Of a DNA stretch of 64,000 nucleotides, positions 50,787-58,227 are shown one piece after another (position 1 is the first letter of the stretch; each line of letters opens with the position of its first letter). The DNA is from Lentzea alba (lineage in GTDB: Bacteria; Actinomycetota; Actinomycetes; Mycobacteriales; Pseudonocardiaceae). Where the stretch lies: the NCBI RefSeq assembly GCF_011067745.1, contig NZ_JAAMPJ010000005.1:464965-528964 (forward strand), read 5' to 3'. Under the pieces are notes generated by a model. That model saw nothing but the letters and a program-made list of their open reading frames with translations. It did no database searches and was not told the DNA's origin. Position numbers and translations under genes: made by a program.

Positions 50787-51567
50787 GTCCGGATCCTCCC
50801 ACCGAAACCCCGGCGTGACGCCACAGCCAGAGCACATCGCGACCGAACGACCACATCAACGATGCCAGTGCGAGACCGACGAGAACCGCCGCGAACGGGA
50901 GCAGGCCCGAGGCCGCCACGACGAGGAAGATGCCCTGCACCGCGGCCACGACCTTGCGCGCGTAGCTGCCCGGCAGCGGGGCGTTCATCCAGCGGAAGCG
51001 CCACGACGCGGCGACGAACACGTACCGCATGAGCCCGATCGCGAGCACCCACGGACCCATGTGCACGGCCACGTACGCGCTCAGCACCAGGATCAGGAAC
51101 GCGTCGACCTCCATGTCGAACCGCGCACCCAGCGCGGACGAGGTGCCGGTGCGGCGCGCGACCTGCCCGTCCACCCAGTCGAGTGACAGCGCGACCGCCG
51201 CCAGCGTCACGACCAGCGCCACCGGAACGTCCTGACCAGCGCGGTCGGCGACCAGCGCGGTCACCGCGCCGACCATCAGGCCGCGGGCCAGCGTGACCCG
51301 GTCGGCGGGGCCCAGCGACCTGGTGCGGTGGCGCTGCATGCCGTAGCCGAGGAACGCCCACGTGGCGAACCCGTAGGCGAGGCCGGCGGCCCAGCCCAGC
51401 GGCCCGAGCCCGGCGGTGGCGGCGACGACCGCCAGCAACAGCACCTGCCCCGCAGCCCACCCGCCCTGTTCCCAGGAAACGCGGGGCCCCCGCGTTCCCC
51501 TGGAGGAAACGCGGGGCCCCCGCGTTCCGGCAGCAGCGGGCGGGCTGGTGTGCTGAAGTGTGATCAT
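50779..51567 (-). CDS. CDP-alcohol phosphatidyltransferase
   Basis: A 262-residue membrane enzyme joining a CDP-activated group to an alcohol. The signature D-x2-DG-x2-AR-x8-G-x3-D-x3-D is complete in DWVDGQVARRTGTSSALG and the following ARFDMEVDAF. Six or so helices. ATG at 51565-51567 has AGGGG at seven bases. The N terminus reads TRGPRVSSRGTRGPRVSWEQ because two copies of a palindromic DNA repeat lie inside the frame. Next to glycosyl- and methyltransferase genes, it may build a phospholipid-linked product. Divergent from the dehydrogenase with a 41-base gap. Confidence 0.9.
   Translation of the reverse strand: MITLQHTSPPAAAGTRGPRVSSRGTRGPRVSWEQGGWAAGQVLLLAVVAATAGLGPLGWAAGLAYGFATWAFLGYGMQRHRTRSLGPADRVTLARGLMVGAVTALVADRAGQDVPVALVVTLAAVALSLDWVDGQVARRTGTSSALGARFDMEVDAFLILVLSAYVAVHMGPWVLAIGLMRYVFVAASWRFRWMNAPLPGSYARKVVAAVQGIFLVVAASGLLPFAAVLVGLALASLMWSFGRDVLWLWRHAGVSVGGSGHV
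51475..51528. repeat. Two palindromic repeats inside a coding region
   Basis: The 24-base unit with inner stem ACGCGGGG/CCCCGCGT occurs twice, at 51475-51498 and 51505-51528, exactly 30 bases (10 codons) apart. Both are in frame near the start of the phosphatidyltransferase gene and encode GTRGPRVS twice. They look like a mobile or dispersed palindromic element tolerated in a flexible N terminus. Confidence 0.8.
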
Positions 51568-51608
51568 CAGGTGCCCCTAGTGGACTTCGTGCGGCGGAGG
51601 TGTTGTGA

Positions 51609-52592
51609 GTGACACGTACGGCGAGTGCCTTTTGGCTCAATGAATCCGGAAAAGGGGAACTCCGGCAGGTCACCCTGGCCGGGCCCGGTCCGGGTGAGGT
51701 CGAGGTGCGCACGCTGTTCTCCGGCGTCAGCCGCGGCACGGAGACCCTCGTCTTCCGCGGTGGCGTGCCGGAGAACCAGTACGCGACGATGAGGGCTCCT
51801 TTCCAGGAGGGCGAGTTTCCGTGGCCGGTGAAGTACGGGTACCTCAACGTGGGCGTGGTTGAACACGGGCCCGAACAACTGCGCGGGCGCACCGTGTTCT
51901 GCCTCTATCCACATCAGACTCGTTACGTGATCCCGGAATCCTCGGTCACGGTCGTGCCCGACGCGGTTCCGGCTGCTCGCGCGGTGCTCGCGGGCACCGT
52001 CGAGACGGCCGTGAACGCCGTCTGGGACGCGCATCCGTTGATCGGCGACCGGATCGCGGTGGTCGGCGGCGGCATGGTCGGGTCGAGCATCGCGGCGGTG
52101 CTGGCGACGTTCCCCGGCGCTCGCGTGCAGCTCGTGGACGCGGATCCGGCTCGGAAAACCATCGCTGATCAACTCGGCGTCGGATTCGCCTTGCCGGACA
52201 ACGCTCTCGACGGCTGCGATCTCGTTTTCCACGCCAGCGCGACCGAACCCGGCCTCACCACCGCGCTCAACCTGCTCGCACCGGAAGGCCGGGTCGTCGA
52301 GCTGAGCTGGTACGGGGACCGCAAGATCGCCGTGCCGCTGGGCGAGTTCTTCCACTCGAAGCGGCTCACGATCCGCAGCAGCCAGGTCGGCACGGTCGGC
52401 CGCCCGGACCGCTCCTACGCCGAACGCATGGCGCTCGCGCTCGACCTCCTCACCGACGACCGGTTCGACGCGCTGATCACCGGCTCCAGCGCGTTCGAGG
52501 AGCTGCCCGACGTCATGCCGAAGCTGGCCGACGGGGAGATTCCGGCGCTGTGTCACCGGATTGACTACGGTCAAGCGCATGTTTCCGAGTGA
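51609..52592 (+). CDS. MDR-family (zinc-type alcohol) dehydrogenase
   Basis: A 327-residue medium-chain dehydrogenase-like protein. The catalytic part has TLFSGVSRGTETLVFRGGVPENQY and VKYGYLNVGVVEHG; the nucleotide-binding part is GDRIAVVGGGMVGSSIAAVL with VQLVDADPARK (Asp for NAD). The four-Cys structural zinc loop is missing, as in several biosynthetic MDR relatives. GTG 51609 has GGAGG at eight bases. Its stop overlaps the start of the creatininase-family gene by 14 bases. Oxidation or reduction of an alcohol in the GTP-derived pathway is inferred. Confidence 0.86.
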   Translation: MTRTASAFWLNESGKGELRQVTLAGPGPGEVEVRTLFSGVSRGTETLVFRGGVPENQYATMRAPFQEGEFPWPVKYGYLNVGVVEHGPEQLRGRTVFCLYPHQTRYVIPESSVTVVPDAVPAARAVLAGTVETAVNAVWDAHPLIGDRIAVVGGGMVGSSIAAVLATFPGARVQLVDADPARKTIADQLGVGFALPDNALDGCDLVFHASATEPGLTTALNLLAPEGRVVELSWYGDRKIAVPLGEFFHSKRLTIRSSQVGTVGRPDRSYAERMALALDLLTDDRFDALITGSSAFEELPDVMPKLADGEIPALCHRIDYGQAHVSE

Positions 52593-53271
52593 CACCACGG
52601 TCGACGTCCGCGACCAGCGCGTGGCAGTGCTCCCGGTCGGCAGCACCGAGCAGCACGGCCCGCACCTGCCGCTCGCCACGGACTCGGTGATCGCGTGGAC
52701 GATCGCGTCGGAGATCGCGGCGCAGCACCCGGTCCGGTTGCTGCCGCCGATCCAGTTCTCGTGCTCGCAGGAACACGCCGACTGGCCGGGGACCGTCAGC
52801 ATCACCGCGCGCACGTTGATCTCAGTGGTCACGGACATCGCGGACTCTTTGCGGCGCACCGGGGTGACCGGTCTGGTGCTGGTGAACGGGCACGGCGGCA
52901 ACTACGTGCTGTCGAACATCGTGCAGGAGTCCCAGGGCCTGGCCCTGTTCCCCGGCCGTGACGACTGGGCGTTCGCGCGGGAGAAGGCCGGCATCGAGAC
53001 CTCGGCGTACAGCGACATGCACGCGGGTGAGCTGGAGACCTCGATCCTGCTGCACGCCCACCCCGATCTCATCCGGCCCGGCTACGAGACTGCTGACCAC
53101 CTGGCGGAGAACCGGCGGCACATGCTCACCCTGGGTCTGGCGCCGTACACGTCGTCCGGCGTCATCGGGCGTCCTTCGCTCGCGTCAGCCCGCAAGGGCG
53201 AGCTCCTGCTCGCGGGGCTGGCCGAGTCCTTCGGTCACTACCTGGGTCTTTTCGACCTTGGTACGGCGTGA
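52579..53271 (+). CDS. Creatininase-family amidohydrolase (FAPy-deformylase-like)
   Basis: A 230-residue metal amidohydrolase. Metal-binding motifs are intact: VLPVGSTEQHGPHLPLATD (Glu, His, Asp), VLVNGHGGNYVL and SDMHAGELETSILL. Family members hydrolyse creatinine, act in mycofactocin maturation (MftE) or, in archaea, remove formate from the GTP-derived FAPy nucleotide (ArfB). No mycofactocin genes are present, whereas a non-canonical GTP cyclohydrolase is encoded 3 kb away, favouring the deformylase role. ATG 52579 fits the family; it overlaps the dehydrogenase and, at the 3' end, the convergent membrane protein by 87 bases. Confidence 0.86.
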   Translation: MFPSDTTVDVRDQRVAVLPVGSTEQHGPHLPLATDSVIAWTIASEIAAQHPVRLLPPIQFSCSQEHADWPGTVSITARTLISVVTDIADSLRRTGVTGLVLVNGHGGNYVLSNIVQESQGLALFPGRDDWAFAREKAGIETSAYSDMHAGELETSILLHAHPDLIRPGYETADHLAENRRHMLTLGLAPYTSSGVIGRPSLASARKGELLLAGLAESFGHYLGLFDLGTA

Positions 53272-54147
53272 CAGGAACAGCACGACCGCGCCGGGCAGCG
53301 CCGCGATCAACGCCAGCACGCCGTAGACGATGCCCGTGGTGAAGCCGTGCTGGGCACCCAGTCCGGCGGCGCTGAACGCCACCGCGAGGAACGCCTCGCG
53401 CGGTCCGAACCCGCCGATGTTGACCGGGATCGCCATGATCAGCAGGGCCAGCACGACCACCGGCGCGAGTTGCGTGATCGTGGCGTCCGATCCGGCGGCG
53501 CGGGCGGCGACCACGAACATCGCCACGTAACCGGCGACCGTCGCGGCCGACAGCCCGACCACCGCGGGCAAGGTCTTCAGCGAGAGCAGCCGGATACCGT
53601 CCGCGAGGGTGTTGACCAGTACTTTCCGCACGGCCCTGATGCGCCAGCCGAGGGCGACGAGAGCCACCAGACCGACGAACACGAGACCGGCGGCCGTGCC
53701 GTTCAGGCCGAGGTCGAGGCCGGGCGCGGGGTGCAGGAGCAGCACCGCGAGCCCGATCCCGATGAGCACCATCTGCCCGGCGAAGCGCTCGAAGAACACG
53801 GCGCGCACACCCCGTCCGACGTCGCCGGACTCACGGCCGTGGTTGACCGCGCGGTGCACGTCGCCGAGCACGCCCGCGGGCAGCACGGCGTTGACCAGCA
53901 ACGCGCGGTAGTAGTCGCTGACCGCGGTGCGCAGGGACAGCGACAGGCCGAGGCGGCGCGCGATGAGCACCCAGCGACCGGCGCTGAGCAACGTCGTCAC
54001 GAACCCGATCGCCAGCGCGGCGGCGACGGAGAACGCGTCGATCGCGCGCAGTCCGTCCAGGAACGCCCCGGTGCCCAGGCGCACGCCCATGGCCACCAGG
54101 ATCGCCACCGCCAGCAACAGGCGAAGCCACGGCCAGAACTTCTTCAT
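53185..54147 (-). CDS. UPF0104/MprF-like membrane protein
   Basis: A 320-residue integral membrane protein with about eight helices. LLSAGRWVLIARRLGLSLSLRTAVSDYYRALLVNAVLPAGVLGDVHRAVNHGRESGDVGRGVRAVFFERFAGQM and MAIPVNIGGFGPREAFLAVAFSAAGL are hallmarks of the lysylphosphatidylglycerol-synthase/AglD transmembrane family. Without the catalytic C-terminal domain of MprF, these act as lipid flippases or in glycolipid assembly. The ATG overlaps the methyltransferase stop (ATGA). It suggests that the pathway product is lipid-linked and moved across the membrane. Confidence 0.9.
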   Translation of the reverse strand: MKKFWPWLRLLLAVAILVAMGVRLGTGAFLDGLRAIDAFSVAAALAIGFVTTLLSAGRWVLIARRLGLSLSLRTAVSDYYRALLVNAVLPAGVLGDVHRAVNHGRESGDVGRGVRAVFFERFAGQMVLIGIGLAVLLLHPAPGLDLGLNGTAAGLVFVGLVALVALGWRIRAVRKVLVNTLADGIRLLSLKTLPAVVGLSAATVAGYVAMFVVAARAAGSDATITQLAPVVVLALLIMAIPVNIGGFGPREAFLAVAFSAAGLGAQHGFTTGIVYGVLALIAALPGAVVLFLSRRTKVEKTQVVTEGLGQPREQELALAG

Positions 54148-54926
54148 CACACAGCCCTCGGTATCGCTAGCAGGTCGACGTGGTGGACCACCGCGGAAGC
54201 CTCTGACCTGCGACGCAGGTACTCGGACGCGTCCGCGGCCAGTGCTGGTTCCTGCTCGACCGCCGCACCGACCCAGCCCTTCAGCCATTCGCGCTGCAAG
54301 GCGTCGGAGTTCATTCGCCAAGGGCTCTCAGCCGTTCGAACCGAAGCGCCGGCTGCCACGAATGCTTCTTCAGCGGCAGCCGGAGCGTCCGGTCCGAGAA
54401 GCTTGCGCCCGTCCACGACGCGGCGCTGGTGAGCGTTGAACGCGTCCTGGAAGGCGGCGTCGAGCGGCTCGGCCGGTTCGAACTCGATCCGGCCTGCCAC
54501 CGAGAGCGTGAACAGTGCGGGCACATGTGCTTCTACGCATGCAACCGCCAGAGCGTTCATCTCGTCAGGAGTGAGCAAGTCGAGCAAAGCGGAGCACGTG
54601 ACCAGGTCAGCGCCCGCGAGATCAGCGGCGGTGAGTGCGGTCAGGTCACCCTGCCGCGTCTCGACGGTGACGTCCTTCAGCTCGCTCATGCTGGCCTCTG
54701 CCAGCCCGAGCAGCCGGGGGTCGCGGTCGTGCAGCACCCAGTGCTGTACGCCGCCGAGCCTCCCGGCGAGCCATCGTCCCATCGATCCCGTGCCACAACC
54801 CAGGTCACGGATCGTCAGCGGGTTTCGGTTCACCAGAGTTTCGCGGAGCACGTCCACGAGCTCCGTCGAGCGTGCGGACGCGTCGGCGCTTTCCCGCAGT
54901 GCCAGCCATTCCGGGGCGAAGGTCAT
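54147..54926 (-). CDS. SAM-dependent methyltransferase
   Basis: A 259-residue class I methyltransferase. LTIRDLGCGTGSMGRWLAGRL is motif I; HWVLHDRDPRLL, VETRQGDLTAL and ADLVTCSALLDLLTPDE follow in the right order. The C-terminal part (DAFNAHQRRVVDGRKLLGPDAP, SPWRMNSDALQREWLKGWVGAAVEQEP) is distinctive. I recall this combination from actinomycete loci with a PTPS-like gene and a GT4 enzyme. It overlaps neighbours on both sides by four bases, in operon order PTPS-like, glycosyltransferase, methyltransferase, membrane protein. Substrate unknown. Confidence 0.9.
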   Translation of the reverse strand: MTFAPEWLALRESADASARSTELVDVLRETLVNRNPLTIRDLGCGTGSMGRWLAGRLGGVQHWVLHDRDPRLLGLAEASMSELKDVTVETRQGDLTALTAADLAGADLVTCSALLDLLTPDEMNALAVACVEAHVPALFTLSVAGRIEFEPAEPLDAAFQDAFNAHQRRVVDGRKLLGPDAPAAAEEAFVAAGASVRTAESPWRMNSDALQREWLKGWVGAAVEQEPALAADASEYLRRRSEASAVVHHVDLLAIPRAV

Positions 54927-55894
54927 GGCCGCAGACTAGCCAGCACCCTCCGCAGGTCCTCTGTGGATTCGTCCCAAGTGGACAAAGTGGCGCGTCTTCT
55001 GATCGATTTGGCGCGCAGCTCCGCCCGGAATTCCTGATCTTGGAACCAGCGCGTCAGTGCAGCTTCCCATGCGTTTTCGTCACCCGGCGGGAGGAGCAGG
55101 CCACCGTCTCCCAGCGCGTCCGGCACCGCGCTCGCGATGACCGGCAACCCGTGCGCGAGCGCCTCTGTGACGACCATGCCGTAGGTCTCGTTGCGCGATG
55201 CCAGGACGAACAGGTCCGCGTTGGCATATGCGCTGGTCAGCGCCTCGCCGGTAAGTGGTCCGGGGAAGCTGACCCGATCGTCTTTCGGCAGCGTGCCGAG
55301 GAACGGCCGATGCGGGCCGGCGCACGTCAGCCGCCAGTCGCGGTCGATCTTCCGCAACGCCCTGACCAGCAGGTCGTGGCCCTTGCGGGGTGTGATGGAC
55401 GCGACGCAGAGCAGGTGGTGCACGCCGTCCGTGCCGGTCGCTTCCGGCGCTGGATCGGTGCCGGGGACGACAACGTGGACGTGGTCGAGCCCGTGCCTGC
55501 TCTTGATGTTGCGGGCCGCCGTGGGGCTGGTCGCGATGACCGCGCTCGCGGCCCGCAGGACCTGCTGTTCCTTGTCGTTCAGGACCGCGGCGGTCGCGGG
55601 ATCGAGCCCGGTCTCGTCCGCCAGCGGCAGATGCACCAGCACGGCGAGCTTCAACCGCCGTGCGTGCGGCACGACGACTTCGGGGACACCGCAGCTGACC
55701 AGGCCGTCGAGGAGCACGACGTCCCCGTCCGGGATTCCCGCAAGCGCTTGCTCCAACGCCGCGACGTCGTTCGGTCGCGGCCAGTCACCAGCGACGGTCA
55801 GGCGATTGAGGCCCGCACCGACCCGTACGTCGTAGACGTTGCCGCCGCTGGGACTGTCCGGATCGTCGACGTCAGCCGGCAGTACGAAGTGCAC
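54923..55894 (-). CDS. GT4-family glycosyltransferase
   Basis: A 323-residue GT-B glycosyltransferase. [22 protein letters not shown] at the N terminus, [20 protein letters not shown] at the interdomain start and [26 protein letters not shown] (nucleotide-sugar Glu motif) are standard GT4 features. GTG at 55892-55894 gives the family opening; an ATG at 55918 would add eight residues translated from the end of the PTPS-like gene. Overlap with that gene is 23 bases. It probably adds a sugar to the pathway intermediate. Confidence 0.9.
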   Translation of the reverse strand: MHFVLPADVDDPDSPSGGNVYDVRVGAGLNRLTVAGDWPRPNDVAALEQALAGIPDGDVVLLDGLVSCGVPEVVVPHARRLKLAVLVHLPLADETGLDPATAAVLNDKEQQVLRAASAVIATSPTAARNIKSRHGLDHVHVVVPGTDPAPEATGTDGVHHLLCVASITPRKGHDLLVRALRKIDRDWRLTCAGPHRPFLGTLPKDDRVSFPGPLTGEALTSAYANADLFVLASRNETYGMVVTEALAHGLPVIASAVPDALGDGGLLLPPGDENAWEAALTRWFQDQEFRAELRAKSIRRRATLSTWDESTEDLRRVLASLRP

Positions 55895-56282
55895 GTTCGT
55901 AGCCGGCCCACGCCACATGAGACTCGTGAAGTGTGACGGCGATCGCATCTATGCCGTGAGCACCCTCACCCAGAGCGCCCTCGGAGATCTTGTCCGCGAG
56001 CTGGTCGGCGATGTGCTTCGCGAGCCACTCCGTGGACGTGTTGATGCCCGCGAACTGCGGTTCTTCGTCCAGGTTGCGGTAGTTGAACGCGGCCAGGACT
56101 TTGCCCAGCTCCTGCGTGGCGAGTCCGATGTCGACAACGATGTTGTCCGAATCGAGCTCAGCACGTTTGAACGTAGCGTCCACCAGGAACGTTGCTCCAT
56201 GCAGACGTTGTGCCGGACCGAAGACCTCGCCGCGGAAACTGTGGGCGATCATCACGTGATCGCGGACGGTGATGCTGAACAG
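55872..56282 (-). CDS. PTPS/QueD-fold protein with altered active site, CTG start
   Basis: A 136-residue protein annotated by habit as 6-carboxytetrahydropterin synthase. [20 protein letters not shown] and [20 protein letters not shown] open it; [24 protein letters not shown] and [15 protein letters not shown] follow. Compared with QueD, the first zinc His is Gln25, HGH is HGA (Ala30), the catalytic Cys loop is gone, and the Asp-His pair is replaced (FNYRN), so it cannot be a normal QueD. In-frame TAA upstream leaves only CTG (56280-56282) or GTG (56255) as start. CTG has GGAGG five bases upstream and gives the family N terminus. The first gene of a four-gene operon. Confidence 0.85.
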   Translation of the reverse strand: MFSITVRDHVMIAHSFRGEVFGPAQRLHGATFLVDATFKRAELDSDNIVVDIGLATQELGKVLAAFNYRNLDEEPQFAGINTSTEWLAKHIADQLADKISEGALGEGAHGIDAIAVTLHESHVAWAGYERALRTAG

Positions 56283-56356
56283 GATGACCTCCGCTGTGCG
56301 GTCGGGTTACGGTGCGACCTCCATCCGAGCGTAGCTGCACGCCCGGGAGGCGCCTG

Positions 56357-57007
56357 GTGACGAGGGGACCCGAGATGTTCGAACAGGCCTTCAACGACGA
56401 AGACGTGGCGGAGTCCGACCTGGTGACCCGCCGTGGCACCTTCCGCGCCGTCGCGTTCCGCGCGGACGGCCACGAGCACATGGCACTCGTCTACGGCAAG
56501 ACGAAGCTGCGCGAGAACGTCCTCGTTCGCATCCATTCCGAGTGCATGACGGGCGACATCTTCGCCGCCATGCGCTGCGAGTGCGGCGAACAGCTGGACG
56601 CCGCGCTGAACACCATCGTGCGCGAAGGCAGCGGCATCCTCGTCTACCTGCGCGGCCACGAGGGCCGGGGCATCGGCCTGGTCGACAAGATCCGCACCCA
56701 CGTCCTGCAGGACCAGGGCCTCGACACCCTGGACTCGGCCACGTCCCTGGGCCTGCCCGTGGACGTCCGCGACTACACCCCCGCCGCCCGCGTGCTGCGG
56801 CACCTCCGCGTGCAGTCGGTGCGGCTCATGTCCAACAACCCGGACAAGATCGCGGCCCTGGAGTCCAACGGAATTCCGGTGACCGCCCGGGTTCCGTCGT
56901 TGATGACGCCCAACGCGCACAACATCGCGTACCTGACGGCCAAGCGCGACCGGCTCGGTCACGACCTGCCGCAGGTCGACTCCTTCCCGTTGCCACACGC
57001 CCGCTGA
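56357..57007 (+). CDS. GTP cyclohydrolase II homologue with Tyr-to-His change
   Basis: A 216-residue GTP cyclohydrolase II fold. Zinc cysteines C63, C74, C76 (HSECMTGD, RCECG) and YLRGHEGRGIGL are intact. The segment matching E. coli KIRAYALQDQG reads KIRTHVLQDQG, putting His115 at the catalytic Tyr105 position; TVDAN is changed to TLDSA. In Streptomyces coelicolor a paralogue with Met there (SCO6655, as I recall) stops at the formylated FAPy product. GTG 56357 follows GGGAGG; ATG 56375 follows GAGGGG and is the alternative. Divergent from the PTPS-like operon by 74 bases. Confidence 0.9.
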   Translation: MTRGPEMFEQAFNDEDVAESDLVTRRGTFRAVAFRADGHEHMALVYGKTKLRENVLVRIHSECMTGDIFAAMRCECGEQLDAALNTIVREGSGILVYLRGHEGRGIGLVDKIRTHVLQDQGLDTLDSATSLGLPVDVRDYTPAARVLRHLRVQSVRLMSNNPDKIAALESNGIPVTARVPSLMTPNAHNIAYLTAKRDRLGHDLPQVDSFPLPHAR

Positions 57008-57045
57008 CCGTTGCTTTCCCAGCATGTGGGGCTCAGACTGTCCCG

Positions 57046-58227
57046 ATGCTGGCGCTGCGAGCGGGGCGTGCTTTCGACGGTGAGCGAACACTCGCCGGAC
57101 CCCTCACGGTCATCACCGAGAACGGGACCGTCAAAGCGGTCGAACAGGGCCACCCGGACGTAGCGGGTGCCGAGGTCGTCGATCTCGGCACCGCCACCGT
57201 CCTACCCGGACTCATCGACACCCACGTCCACCTGGGCGCGGACAGCGAGAACGGCGCGCTGGAGCGCCTGCCCGTGTACACCGCCGAGCAACTCGACGCG
57301 GTGATCGCGGAAAGCCTGCGCCGCCACCTCTCGGCCGGCGTCACCACGGTCCGCGACCTGGGCGACCACCAGTGGTCCGTGATCGACCAGCGGGACCGCC
57401 ACCAGCAGCGCGTGCTCGGCTCCGGCCCGCCCATCACGTGCAGGCGGGGCCACTGCTGGTCGATGGGCGGTGAGGCCTGCGATGAGGAGGAGCTGCGCCG
57501 AGCCGTCCGCGAGCGGGCCGAGCGCCGGGTCGACGTCGTGAAGATCATGGCCAGCGGCGGCTTCGCGACACCCGGCACCGACGTCTCCGACTGCCAGTTC
57601 ACCGAGCAGGAGCTCCGCGTCGTGGTCGAGGAAGCCCACGCGCACGGGCTGCCGGTGACCGCCCACTCCCACAGCCTCGCCTCGGCGCAGCGAGCCGTGG
57701 CCGCGGGGGTGGACGGACTCGAACACCTCTCGTGCCTGAGCGAGCACGGCATGCACGTCCCCGAGGAGCTGCTGGACGCGCTGGCGGAGGCGGAGATCAC
57801 GGTCTGCCACACGCTCGGCGTCACGCAGGAACCGCCGCCCTTCATCCGGGAGGCGTGGGAGAAGATCGGCATGAGTCTGGCCGCCAAGATCAGCATGGCC
57901 GGTCTGATGTACGACCACGGCATCAGGACCGTCGCCGGCACCGATGGCGGTATCGGCAGCGGCAAGGGACACGGGCTCATCGCCTACTCCGTCACCGACC
58001 TGGTCAAGGGCGGCGTGCCGAACGCGGCCGCGCTGGCCGCGGCCACCAGTCAGGCGGCGAGGGCGCTCAGCCTCACCAAGGGAATGCTCAGACCTGGCTG
58101 GGATGCGGACATCATCGCCGTGCAAGGAGATCCCATGCGGGACATCACGGCGCTGCACGACGTGACCACCGTGATCATCGGCGGTCAGATCGTGACGACG
58201 ACCTTGCCGCGCGACCGTCGCGAGTAG
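57046..58227 (+). CDS. Metal-dependent amidohydrolase
   Basis: A 393-residue TIM-barrel amidohydrolase of the imidazolonepropionase/prolidase-like subgroup. Metal ligands: VLPGLIDTHVHLG (HxH), a probable carbamylated Lys in VDVVKIMASGGF, PVTAHSHS, GVDGLEHLS and IRTVAGTDGG. No signal peptide. ATG 57046 is taken because the frame before it overlaps cyclohydrolase coding; no ribosome site is obvious, so translation may be leaderless. It follows the cyclohydrolase by 38 bases and may belong to the pathway or be independent. The 3' end overlaps the convergent MDR gene by 43 bases. Confidence 0.88.
   Translation: MLALRAGRAFDGERTLAGPLTVITENGTVKAVEQGHPDVAGAEVVDLGTATVLPGLIDTHVHLGADSENGALERLPVYTAEQLDAVIAESLRRHLSAGVTTVRDLGDHQWSVIDQRDRHQQRVLGSGPPITCRRGHCWSMGGEACDEEELRRAVRERAERRVDVVKIMASGGFATPGTDVSDCQFTEQELRVVVEEAHAHGLPVTAHSHSLASAQRAVAAGVDGLEHLSCLSEHGMHVPEELLDALAEAEITVCHTLGVTQEPPPFIREAWEKIGMSLAAKISMAGLMYDHGIRTVAGTDGGIGSGKGHGLIAYSVTDLVKGGVPNAAALAAATSQAARALSLTKGMLRPGWDADIIAVQGDPMRDITALHDVTTVIIGGQIVTTTLPRDRRE

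Noticed and set aside
52579..53271. Creatininase-family protein as MftE of a mycofactocin cluster
   Set aside because: No mftA-D or other mycofactocin genes occur nearby, and a GTP-cyclohydrolase context explains it better.
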